This document shows, one piece after another, positions 16,473 through 24,700 of a DNA stretch of 36,502 nt. Every line of letters starts with the position of its first letter. Positions within the stretch are counted from its first letter, which is position 1. This DNA comes from an uncultured Oscillospiraceae bacterium (lineage in GTDB: Bacteria > Bacillota > Clostridia > Oscillospirales > Oscillospiraceae). Below the pieces are notes generated by a model. It worked only from the letters and a program-made list of their open reading frames with translations. It made no database searches and was not told where the DNA came from. The translations under genes and the position numbers were made by a program. The stretch is from assembly GCA_947626085.1 (NCBI GenBank), contig CANQQU010000013.1:1-36502 (forward strand). The letters are read 5' to 3'.

Positions 16473-16508
16473 AAAAAAATCCTCCCCGGCCTCGGGGAGG
16501 AATTTTTT
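16473..16508. terminator. Bidirectional terminator between argS and the DHHW gene
   Basis: A 9-bp GC-rich stem (TCCTCCCCG at 16480-16488 and CGGGGAGGA at 16493-16501) with a GCCT loop is flanked by seven A on one side (16473-16479) and six T on the other (16503-16508). It serves converging transcripts of argS and the minus-strand gene ending at 16515. Confidence 0.9.
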
Positions 16509-16514
16509 ACCGCT

Positions 16515-17957
16515 TTACAAAAGGCCCAGAAGATGCTGCAAATAGGCCTCCGAGTTGGCGGACATGGGGTAGTTGAGGAACAGCACATCGTCCACGCCCA
16601 GGCGCTCCACGAACTCCGCCAGCTTCAGGGTCTCCTCCCCCTCCCCGTTGAACTCCCGGGGATCCAGGGCCACCACCCGGCTGTAATTGTGGGTCAGGAA
16701 GGGCGTGAAGGCGTTGCCGTAGGACTCCTTGATGATCAGGCAGGTCTTTCCGGTTTGGGCGCCGGTCTCGATCACGGTGATGGGGTGGTCGCCGCCCAGG
16801 AAGCAAAGGTATTTGTTCTGCACGTCTTCATCGACGTGGCTGACGGTACTCAGATAGGTCTGAGGTTCGGACATATCCGCCGTCTCATAGAAGGTCATGT
16901 CCGTGGAAACCGCCGGCCTGTAATAGTAGACCGTGTCCGGATGATCGTACAGGGCGTCGCTCTGGGGATAGGCGGAGGTAGCCGTGTACAGCGAACCCAA
17001 AAATCCTCCGGCCACCTGGCCCTGCTCCAAGCTGCTCAGGTCCTGAGCCGTCAGCCCCGCCGCCTGACAGAAGGCGGTGTAGGCATAGTAGGCGCCCAGG
17101 GCCGTCCAGTGGTGGTCCGTTCGGAAGTACAGGTACTCGTCCAGATGGGGCAGGAGGGCGTCATAGGCGTCCACCGCCGTCACCCGGCTGTCCAGCTTGG
17201 AATAGATCAGATCGATCATGTCCCCCTGGCTGTGGCTGCCGGTGTGCATATCCGCCGGGGAGTAAAATTCGCCGGAGTTGGGCGTCACCAGGTCAAAGAC
17301 CCGCACATTCGCCGGCAGGGCGGCCGCCAGCCGATTGATGGCGTCGGCATAGTTGGCCGAGGCGCCGGCTCCGTAGGACACGATCTCCATGGCCCGGTCG
17401 TCAATGATCATGGTGGTTCCCACGGTAATATCCACGTCGTCATTCCCCACCCCATTGGTAAAGCTGCCGGTGGTGGGCCGCTGGGTCTCCTCGGTCCCCG
17501 CGGTGGTGCCAGAGGAAGGATCGGTTCCCTGAGTACCGCTGGGAGGCGGCGCCGACGGACTTCCGCTGGGGTTGGAACCCGGCAGGGCCTCCCCGTGGTT
17601 GCCCACGTTGCCCTGGTTGTCCAGGATCAGGGTGTTCTGCTTTCCAGGGCTGAAAAAGTAGAATTTATTCAGCGTCCGGTTGTGGACCACCAGCGTCTCC
17701 CGGGCCGGGAAGGTGTCCAGATAATGGCTGGTGATCCCGCTGAAATAGGACCCGTCCACCAGACCCTTCCAGGTAAACTCCGGCATCTCGGCCAGCTTCC
17801 GCTTCTCGGCCAGGGAGACGGTGGGGTCCTCGTCAAAAAGCGAGATGGCGCCCACCACCAGCAGCCCGCCCAAAATCGTGAGGCAGGCCACGATCCGCAC
17901 CCAGCTCAGCAGCGTTTCCTCGGGATATAGTTTGCGCCTGCGGTATTTTCCCTCCAT
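16515..17957 (-). CDS. DHHW-domain membrane-anchored protein (AlgJ/SGNH-like O-acetylation partner)
   Basis: The 480-residue product has a cytoplasmic basic N-terminus, one membrane helix (about 21-40), and a large extracellular part. A low-complexity Ser/Gly/Pro/Thr linker spans about 127-165. The signature FRTDHHWTALG gives the DHHW motif at 281-284, and KESYGNAF near 410-417 offers a candidate nucleophile Ser412; both match DHHW/AlgJ-type SGNH-like proteins that transfer acetyl groups to extracellular glycans. The upstream MBOAT gene, 12 bp away, is the usual partner that carries acetyl across the membrane. The ribosome site AAAGGAG overlaps the MBOAT stop, implying coupling. The glycan target (exopolysaccharide, wall polymer) is not known. 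Confidence 0.9.
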   Translation of the reverse strand: MEGKYRRRKLYPEETLLSWVRIVACLTILGGLLVVGAISLFDEDPTVSLAEKRKLAEMPEFTWKGLVDGSYFSGITSHYLDTFPARETLVVHNRTLNKFYFFSPGKQNTLILDNQGNVGNHGEALPGSNPSGSPSAPPPSGTQGTDPSSGTTAGTEETQRPTTGSFTNGVGNDDVDITVGTTMIIDDRAMEIVSYGAGASANYADAINRLAAALPANVRVFDLVTPNSGEFYSPADMHTGSHSQGDMIDLIYSKLDSRVTAVDAYDALLPHLDEYLYFRTDHHWTALGAYYAYTAFCQAAGLTAQDLSSLEQGQVAGGFLGSLYTATSAYPQSDALYDHPDTVYYYRPAVSTDMTFYETADMSEPQTYLSTVSHVDEDVQNKYLCFLGGDHPITVIETGAQTGKTCLIIKESYGNAFTPFLTHNYSRVVALDPREFNGEGEETLKLAEFVERLGVDDVLFLNYPMSANSEAYLQHLLGLL

Positions 17958-17969
17958 ATTCAGTCTCCT

Positions 17970-19445
17970 TTAGAAGTCAAAGTAAATCGACGGGCTGTAT
18001 CCCTCGCCGATGAGGGACATGGTGGCAAGGTACAGTATCCCCGCGCAGAACAGGCAGGTAACCACCGCGTCCACAATGCCAAGCAGGGCGGCGTTTCTTC
18101 TGCCGTAGAGCTTCCTCGCCATGCTGCCGCCGGCAAAATTCCGCCAGGTCCGCCCCAGGGTCTGCATGACAGGGGTCGCGCCGAAAATGGCGATCACCAG
18201 CAGGAGCAGATTGTTTAAAAGCCGCAGATTGGTGGCGCTGTCGGTGAAGCCGCCGCCGGCGAAGCCCGCCATGGCCGCCAGGGTGGTAATAGTGTCCGCC
18301 AGATCCTTAAATTGGAAGATCACCCAGCTGATCAGCACCAAAAGCAGGGTCATGGTATGCCGGAGCCAGCCCGGCACGGCCTCCAGCTGCTTGGAAAAGA
18401 GCTTTTCAAAGGTCAGCAGCAGGAAAAAATACACGCCCCAGAGGACATAGTTCCAGCTGGCCCCGTGCCAAAGGCCGGTGAGGGACCAGACGATAAAAAG
18501 GTTCAGGATCTGCCGGGGCAGGCCCTTCCGGTTGCCGCCCAGGGGGATATACAGATAATCCCGGAAGAAGGAGGAAAGGCTGATGTGCCACCGCCGCCAG
18601 AACTCCGTGATGGAGCCGGCGATATAGGGGTGGTCAAAGTTTTCGTTGTAATGGAAGCCGAAGATCTTGCCCATGCCGATGGCCATGTCGGAATAGCCGG
18701 AAAAGTCAAAATAGATCCGCAGCATCAGGAACACGGCCCCCAGCCAAGCGCCCACCACCGTCAGGTGCAGGGTGGCCTGGGCGTTGGCCGCGCCGGTGTC
18801 CGCCACCTTTTTGAAAATCTCCGCCGCCGCACGGCTGGCGTAGTCGGCGATCAGCACCTTCTTCGCCAGGCCCACGCAGGCCCGGCTCATGCCCTCCAGG
18901 GCCATTTTGGGCGTGGTATGGCGCTGGGAAAGCTGGGCCTCCACGTCGGCATAGCGGACGATGGGGCCCGCCACCAGCTGCGGGAATAGCGAGACATAGA
19001 GCAGAAACCGGGGATAGGACCGCTGGATCTGCACATTGCCCCGGTAGGCGTCGATCACATAGGACATGGCCTGGAAGGTGTAAAAGGAAATGCCGATGGG
19101 CAGCTCGATAACGGGCACCGGGATGGCCAGGCCGGTCACGGCGTTGAAGCTGGACACCAGGAACCCCGTATACTTGAAGATCCCCAGCAGCACCAGATCC
19201 GCCGTCACCGCCAGGACCAGGGCGGTCTTTTTCTGGCTTTTATTCCCCATCATCCGCCCGAAGCGGTAGTTGAGCCAGGCGGAAAAGGCCAAAAGCAGCA
19301 CATAAACCGGCTCTCCCCAGGCATAGAAAATCAGGCTGGCAACGAGCAGCACCCAATTCTTGCCCTTGAGACCCGGAACCAGGAAATAGGCTGTCATGGT
19401 CAGTGACAGAAACACAAATATAAAGATCAAATTTGAAAATTCCAA
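17970..19445 (-). CDS. MBOAT O-acyltransferase (AlgI/DltB/PatA-like)
   Basis: The 491-residue polytopic protein has about ten hydrophobic segments and the MBOAT core: FWRRWHISLSSFFRDYLYIPLGGNR (His287 region) and the catalytic SLTGLWHGASW with His327. It fits the AlgI branch that moves acyl groups from a cytosolic donor to an extracytoplasmic acceptor. The start is TTG at 19445, supported by GGAGGGGG at 19453-19460 with a 7-base gap. The downstream DHHW gene completes an acetylation pair. Phosphatidyl or teichoic-acid D-alanylation (DltB) is less likely because no dltA/C/D genes surround it. Confidence 0.95.
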   Translation of the reverse strand: MEFSNLIFIFVFLSLTMTAYFLVPGLKGKNWVLLVASLIFYAWGEPVYVLLLAFSAWLNYRFGRMMGNKSQKKTALVLAVTADLVLLGIFKYTGFLVSSFNAVTGLAIPVPVIELPIGISFYTFQAMSYVIDAYRGNVQIQRSYPRFLLYVSLFPQLVAGPIVRYADVEAQLSQRHTTPKMALEGMSRACVGLAKKVLIADYASRAAAEIFKKVADTGAANAQATLHLTVVGAWLGAVFLMLRIYFDFSGYSDMAIGMGKIFGFHYNENFDHPYIAGSITEFWRRWHISLSSFFRDYLYIPLGGNRKGLPRQILNLFIVWSLTGLWHGASWNYVLWGVYFFLLLTFEKLFSKQLEAVPGWLRHTMTLLLVLISWVIFQFKDLADTITTLAAMAGFAGGGFTDSATNLRLLNNLLLLVIAIFGATPVMQTLGRTWRNFAGGSMARKLYGRRNAALLGIVDAVVTCLFCAGILYLATMSLIGEGYSPSIYFDF

Positions 19446-19478
19446 ACCGGGGCCCCCTCCGCTTTTCTCTCTAAGCCT

Positions 19479-19507
19479 ATTTTAGACAAAATAAACCGGG
19501 ATTGCAA
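19479..19507 (-). promoter_or_regulatory. Probable sigma-A promoter of the MBOAT/DHHW operon
   Basis: On the minus strand TTGCAA (19502-19507) and TAAAAT (19479-19484) have a 17-bp spacer, 33 bp ahead of the TTG start. Confidence 0.7.
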
Positions 19508-19703
19508 GTCCCAAGGGCATAGTTTTTCGCCGAAAATCCGGAAGGAAAATTGTGCAAAATTTTGTAAGGAGAAAACATAATCAGAATACATAACGAGACG
19601 ACATAATTTCCCCTGGGCCTGATTTTCAATTCTATTTTGCCGGGATTCACCTCGGAAATGCATCCAATTTGGGTGCGGAGGAAAAAAGCGGCCCTTTTCC
19701 AGG
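19508..19703. other. AT-richer intergenic stretch upstream of the MBOAT operon; no gene seen
   Basis: The gap between the MBOAT start (19445) and the SLH gene stop (19746) is 300 bp. Besides the promoter and terminator listed separately, this part is clearly more AT-rich than its surroundings and holds two short palindromes: TTTTCG-C-CGAAAA (19524-19536) and CAAAATTTTG (19555-19564). They lie 17 and 48 bp upstream of the MBOAT -35 box and could be regulator sites. No supported coding frame or known RNA was recognised. Confidence 0.4.
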
Positions 19704-19740
19704 GGAAAGCGCCATGGAGGGGGCTCCATGGCGCCTTTCC
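19704..19740 (-). terminator. Hairpin after the SLH-domain gene
   Basis: An 11-bp perfect stem (GCGCCATGGAG at 19709-19719, CTCCATGGCGC at 19724-19734) with a G4 loop, extended by five pairs beyond a single bulged C at 19735. It starts 5 bp after the SLH gene stop. The nearest minus-strand T-run (RC of 19682-19687) is about 17 bases further on, so it is a terminator with an unusual spacing or a 3'-end stabiliser. Confidence 0.65.
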
Positions 19741-19745
19741 GTTCT

Positions 19746-20957
19746 TTACTTCTGCATCCGAAACACCGCAGTGCCCGGGGCGCTCTCCGCCAGGTTCTTC
19801 ACCTGGTACATGGTCATGGCCACCTGCTCCCGGGTCATGGGCGCGTTGTGGTCCAGGGCGATCCCCTCCTCCGCCAGAGCCGCCAGGGCGTTCACCGCCC
19901 AGGCGGGGGCGCCGGTGGAAACGCTGTCGCCGGGCTGGGCCGGCAGGCTCAGATCCAGGGCGTTCTGCATCATCACCGCCGCCTCCGCGCCGGTAATGGG
20001 CATCTGGGAATCAAAGCCGCCGGTGGTCTCATCGCCGGGGATTCCGGCGGTCAGGCCCGCCCGGAGGGCCGCCGCCAGATAGGGCTGGAGCCAGGCGGGC
20101 GCCTGGGGCTCTACCCCGGACACCGCCGAGCTGTCCACCGGGATCTCCAGGACCTTGATCAGCATGGTGAGAAACTCGCCCCGGCTCACCACCTTGTCCG
20201 GCTGGAAGCAGGCCATGCCGCCCACCTTCTCCCCTTCAAAGAGGCCGGAGGAGCGCATCCACTCCGCCGCGAAGCCGCAGGAGCGGCCCTGGGTATCGGA
20301 ATACTGATCGGAGTCCGTGGGCTTGAGGATCTGCACCGTCACCGTGGCCTCCCGGGACACGTTGCCGGCGGGGTCCGTGGCGGTGTAGGTGAAGGAGTCC
20401 ACCCCCACCTTGTTCTTCTTGGGCGTGTAGACAAAGCTGCCGTCCTCCCGGATCTCCACCTGGCCCCGCTTAGGCTGGCGGAGAAGGGTGTAGGTCATGG
20501 CCTTGCCCTCCGGGTCCCGGACCTTCAAAATGCCCTCGTTGGGCAGGTTCTTATAGGTCTCCATGGCGAAATCCTCCGCCACAGGGGCCTTGTCCTCCCG
20601 GCCCCGGATAGACAGGGTCAGGGTGGCGGATGGGTCTACCCGGTCCGGATAGATGGGCAGGAAGGTCAGCACCGCCTCCTGATCCTCCCTGGTGGAAAGG
20701 GTGTTGAACGTCAGGCTGTCAAGCTGCTCATCGGTGAGAATGTCCCCCGCCCGCAGCACCCGACTGCCCAGCATCACCGTGCCGGTGGCGGAATCCGGCA
20801 GGGACACCACGCAGATCCCCGCCAGCTCCTGGCCGAAGTCGGTAGAACTGAAGCAGTAGACCTCCTCGCTGTCCACCTCCGCCGCCAAGGCGGGGGCGGT
20901 CATGCCCAAAATGCCCAGCAGCGCCAGGCTCAGGCAGACAATACGTTTTGGAAACAT
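19746..20957 (-). CDS. Secreted protein with Ig/cadherin-like domain and three S-layer homology repeats
   Basis: The 403-residue product has a Sec signal peptide (hydrophobic 6-22, cleavage after ALA25). Residues about 30-118 are an unassigned beta-rich region, about 120-210 form an Ig/cadherin-like module (DGSFVYTP...DSFTYTATDPAGN), and 217-403 hold three degenerate SLH repeats (ending near SRGEFLTMLIKVL, TGAEAAVMMQNAL and TREQVAMTMYQV). SLH repeats usually bind pyruvylated wall polysaccharide, so it should sit on the cell wall. The ribosome site TTAGGAGG precedes the ATG by 8 bases. No clear promoter was found. It is a single gene, followed by its own hairpin. Its adhesive or structural role is inferred. 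Confidence 0.9.
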   Translation of the reverse strand: MFPKRIVCLSLALLGILGMTAPALAAEVDSEEVYCFSSTDFGQELAGICVVSLPDSATGTVMLGSRVLRAGDILTDEQLDSLTFNTLSTREDQEAVLTFLPIYPDRVDPSATLTLSIRGREDKAPVAEDFAMETYKNLPNEGILKVRDPEGKAMTYTLLRQPKRGQVEIREDGSFVYTPKKNKVGVDSFTYTATDPAGNVSREATVTVQILKPTDSDQYSDTQGRSCGFAAEWMRSSGLFEGEKVGGMACFQPDKVVSRGEFLTMLIKVLEIPVDSSAVSGVEPQAPAWLQPYLAAALRAGLTAGIPGDETTGGFDSQMPITGAEAAVMMQNALDLSLPAQPGDSVSTGAPAWAVNALAALAEEGIALDHNAPMTREQVAMTMYQVKNLAESAPGTAVFRMQK

Positions 20958-21077
20958 GGAAAAGCCTCCTAAGTTTAAAGTTTACGCTGGTATTGTTTGC
21001 CGGTTCTGAGAAAAATATGCATCCCCAGGGAATTTTTTACTGAAAGGCCGGTGGGGAGCGGTTTTAAAAGGCGGCGA

Positions 21078-21106
21078 TTGATTTTCCCCCTTTCCTGTGG
21101 TATAGT
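21078..21106 (+). promoter_or_regulatory. Sigma-A promoter of the NimA-like gene
   Basis: TTGATT (21078-21083), 17-bp spacer, TATAGT (21101-21106), 31 bp before the ATG. Confidence 0.8.
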
Positions 21107-21137
21107 GAAGAATAGCAAAAAACGGAGGCGAAAATCC

Positions 21138-21614
21138 ATGTTTCGTGAAATGAGAAGGGCAGATCGGGCAATGGAGGAATCCCAGATCCGGGAGGTCCTG
21201 GAAAAGGGGGAGTACGGAATCCTGGCGTCCCGCGGGGCCGACGGGTTCCCTTACGCCATTCCATACAGCTACGCCGTCCTGGACGGGAAAATTTACATCC
21301 ACTGCACCGCCGAAGAGAGCCACTGCAAGGACAATCTGCGCGATGCGCCCCAGGTGTGCTTCACAGTCGTGGGGGAAACGGAGGTGCTGCCGGCCCGGTT
21401 CTCCACCCGCTATGAGAGCGTGGTGGTTTTCGGGACCGCGAAGGAGATCCTGGACCCGGCGCGAAAGAACGCCGCGCTGATGGCGCTGGTGGAAAAGTAT
21501 TCCCCCGGTTATGCGAAGGAAGGGCGGGAATACGCGATGTCCGCGGAGCCCGTCACCTCGGTAATAGAGATCACGCCGCTGCATATGACGGGAAAGGCGC
21601 GGAGGAGCAGATAG
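21138..21614 (+). CDS. Pyridoxamine 5'-phosphate oxidase-like flavin-binding protein (NimA-like)
   Basis: The ATG at 21138 follows ACGGAGG and the promoter at 21078-21106; upstream in-frame codons lie in the promoter and are excluded. The 158-residue protein begins MFREMRRADRAM and has GILASRGADGFPYAIPYSY and KIYIHCTAEE blocks typical of the split-barrel flavin-binding family that includes the nitroimidazole-resistance proteins NimA. These bind FMN or a related cofactor; most chromosomal homologues have no proven link to drug resistance. No partner genes are adjacent. It ends before a perfect GC-rich terminator. Confidence 0.88.
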   Translation: MFREMRRADRAMEESQIREVLEKGEYGILASRGADGFPYAIPYSYAVLDGKIYIHCTAEESHCKDNLRDAPQVCFTVVGETEVLPARFSTRYESVVVFGTAKEILDPARKNAALMALVEKYSPGYAKEGREYAMSAEPVTSVIEITPLHMTGKARRSR

Positions 21615-21650
21615 CGCCGCCGGGGAGCTGCCCGTTTCCCCTTTGCGTAT

Positions 21651-21690
21651 GCCCCGCCCGCCGTTCTTGGCGGGCGGGGCTTTGCTTCTT
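21651..21690 (+). terminator. Terminator after the NimA-like gene
   Basis: A perfect 12-bp GC stem (GCCCCGCCCGCC at 21651-21662, GGCGGGCGGGGC at 21669-21680) with a GTTCTT loop, followed by a T-rich tail TTTGCTTCTT. It lies 36 bp after the stop and immediately before the next promoter. Confidence 0.85.
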
Positions 21691-21692
21691 CC

Positions 21693-21721
21693 TTGACACC
21701 CCGGGAGGAAAATGGTACAAT
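21693..21721 (+). promoter_or_regulatory. Sigma-A promoter of the helicase-nuclease gene
   Basis: TTGACA (21693-21698), 17-bp spacer, TACAAT (21716-21721). An in-frame ATG at 21712 falls within the spacer, so translation must start further on, at 21757. Confidence 0.88.
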
Positions 21722-21756
21722 TCTGTTATCTCGAATCGAAAGGCGGCGGCAAATTG

Positions 21757-24700
21757 ATGGATATTTTGGCGATCAACGGCAGTCCGGAGGCGCGGGAAGC
21801 TGCCCGCGCCGGAGCGCCGGAGCAGGTCATCCCAATGGCGGCCGCCGATACCGCCGGGGCCGAGCCCACGAAGCTCAAGCAGTGGGAGCGGAAGCTGCTG
21901 GATCTGGGCCTGCGGAACAACCTGATCAGTATGCGGCTGTCCGGCTCCGCCGTTCCCATCCTTGCCGCCTCCTTAGACGAGCTGGAGGACGCCCTGGCGG
22001 AGGGAAGCGATTTTTCCATCCTGCCCCGGCCCCAGGAATATGTGCCCGAGGAGGGACCGGCCCAGACGCCCGAGAGCTGCCGGGAGCTGATCGCCTCGGA
22101 ATTTGGGGGCAAGCGCCTTCGCTCCGCCATGACCGAAGGAGAGCTAAATAAGGCGGTGAAGGAGCTGTACCGGGCCTCCCGGTCGTCGTTGGAGGAAAAC
22201 GGCGCCAATACCTTGTATCTGGCCCTGGGTCTTCTCAAGTGGTACGAGTCCCCGAAAAGCGCCAAGGCAAGGTACGCCCCGCTGATCCTGCTGCCGGTGG
22301 AGCTGCTGCGCCGCAGCATCCGCCAGGGATACACCCTCCGGCTGCGGGACGAGGACCCACAAATGAACATCACCCTGCTGGAAAAATTAAAGCAGGATTT
22401 CCATATTACCATCACCGGACTGGACCCCCTGCCGGCGGACGACAAGGGCGTGGACAGCCGCCAGGTGTTCACCGTGATGCGGGAAGCGGTGATGGACCAG
22501 CCCCGGTGGGACGTGGTGGAGAGCGCCTATCTGGGTATTTTCTCCTTCAGCCAGTTCGTCATGTGGAACGATCTGCGCAACCGGGCCCAGGACATCGTCC
22601 AACACCCCCTGGTGAAAAGCCTGATGGAGGGGCGGCTGGCCTGGGAGGCCGAGGAGATGGAGCTTCCCCAGACCGTGCCCGAGGAGGGGGTGCTGCTGCC
22701 CATTCCCGCGGACGCCTCCCAGCTCTACGCCATCCGCTCCGCCGGAGCGGGGGCCACCTTTGTGCTCCACGGTCCCCCCGGCACCGGCAAATCCCAGACC
22801 ATCACCGCCCTCATCGCCAACACCCTGGCCCAGGGAAAGACGGTGCTGTTCGTGGCGGAGAAAATGGCGGCGCTGGAGGTGGTGCAGCGGCGGCTGGAGG
22901 CCATCGGCATCGGCCCCTTCTGCCTGGAGCTCCACTCCAACAAGTCCAAAAAGCGGGATGTGCTGGAGCAGCTCCGGCGGGCCACAGAGGTCACCAAGGT
23001 CATGCCCCCGGAGGCCTTCGGGCGAAAAGGGGAGCAGCTGGCCCAGACCCGGGCCCAGCTGGACCGGTACGCCAAGGCCCTGCACCGGGTCCAGCCCTGC
23101 GGGGAAAGCCTGTTTACCCTGATCGACCGATATGAATCCCTGCGCCTCGCCCCGGAGCTGTCCCCCTTCCCGGAGAGCTTCCTGTCGGGTGCCGACGCCG
23201 CCACCCTGGAAACCCGGCTGCGGGTGCTGGAGCAGCTGGTGTCCGCCGGGCAGGCCATTGGACATCCCCACGACCATCCCCTGGACCCGGTGGGCCAGAC
23301 CCAGTACACCCAGCAGCTTCGCTTCTCCCTGCCCCAGAAAATTGACGACTGCCGCCGGGCACTCGGGCCCTTCCGGGAGGCGCTCCAGGCCCTTTCGGAC
23401 GCTTTGGGCGTACCGACGCCCTGCCGGGAGTCGGAGATCCGCCGGTTCTCGGCGGTGGCGGAGGAGCTGCAAGCCTGGCTGGCCCTCCCCCGGAGCTGGG
23501 GAAAGCGGGAGGAACCGGAGCCCTATTTTCGGGGCGTCCGGACGCTCTGCGCCCACCTTCTTTCCGCCGGGGAAAAGCGTGATCTTCTGCTGAAAGGCTG
23601 GCAGGAGGAGTTCCTGCGCCAGGACGGGGCGGCGCTGGCCCGGAGCTGGGACAGCGCCGCGGAAAAATGGCTCCTGCCCCGGCTGATGGCCCAAAACGGC
23701 CTGACGCGGCGGCTGGCCCCCTTCGCTAAGGGAAAAATCGACGCCGGCGCCCTCCGGGAAGTGCTGGCACTGCTGGCCGCCTATCAGCGGGAGCTATCCG
23801 AGGCGGAAAAGCTGGCAGGGAACTTTGGAGATGAGACCTTCTTCTTTGGGGAGGATCCTTCCGCCATGGACCGGGCCGCCCAGGCCGCCTGGGACAGCGC
23901 CATGAAGCTGGACGGCGCCTTGGAGGCCCGCGCTCTGCGCCTCGGGTTTGCCGGAGACCGGGCGAAAAAGCCGGTTTTGGAGGCATATTTGGCTGCCAGC
24001 AACGCCTTCCGGGAGGCGAAGGGCGCGCTGGATCAGGCGCTGAACCTCTCCTGGGAGGATTCCGGGGATTTCTTTGATACCCAGGCCCAAATGTACGACA
24101 CGCTGCAAAGCAATTTACAGAATCTGAAGGATTATATCGCCTGGAACGCCATGGCGGAGGCCGCCGCCAACGCCAAGCTGGGGGCCGTGGTGGACGCCTA
24201 CCGGGCGGGTCTGGCCCACGATGAGGTTCTGCCCGCCTATCAGAAGGCCCTGACCATGGGTCTGGCCCGCCAGGCCATCGACCGGGAGGAGGCGCTGCGG
24301 AGCTTCTCCGGGGCGGTCTTCCAGGAGCAGATCCGCCAGTTCCGCAAGCTGGATGGAGAACTCACCAGGCTGACCCAGCAGGAGATCTACTGCCGTCTGG
24401 CACAGCGGGTCCCCAGCTTTGCCCGGGAGGCGGCCCAAAGCTCCGAGCTGGGGATTCTCCAGCGGGCGATCCGCAGCGGCGGCCGGGGGGTGAGCATCCG
24501 CAGGCTGCTGGAGCAGCTCCCCAATCTGCTGCCCAGGCTGTGCCCCTGTATGCTGATGGGCCCCATTTCCGCCGCCCAGTACTTAGACCCGGCAAGGCCT
24601 CCCTTCGATTTGGTGGTGTTCGACGAGGCCTCCCAGCTGCCCACCTGCAAGGCGGTGGGGGTGCTGGCCCGGGGCAACGCCGCCGTCATCGCCGGGGACC

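Noticed and set aside
16464..17930. 488-codon + strand frame opposite the DHHW gene
   Set aside because: It begins in the argS stop/terminator region and is an antisense shadow of the DHHW protein gene.
19427..19729. 100-codon minus-strand frame ahead of the MBOAT gene
   Set aside because: It begins in the SLH-gene hairpin and covers the MBOAT promoter and start; no ribosome site or similarity.
21712..21756. N-terminal extension of the helicase-nuclease
   Set aside because: The ATG at 21712 lies in the promoter spacer upstream of any transcript from it.
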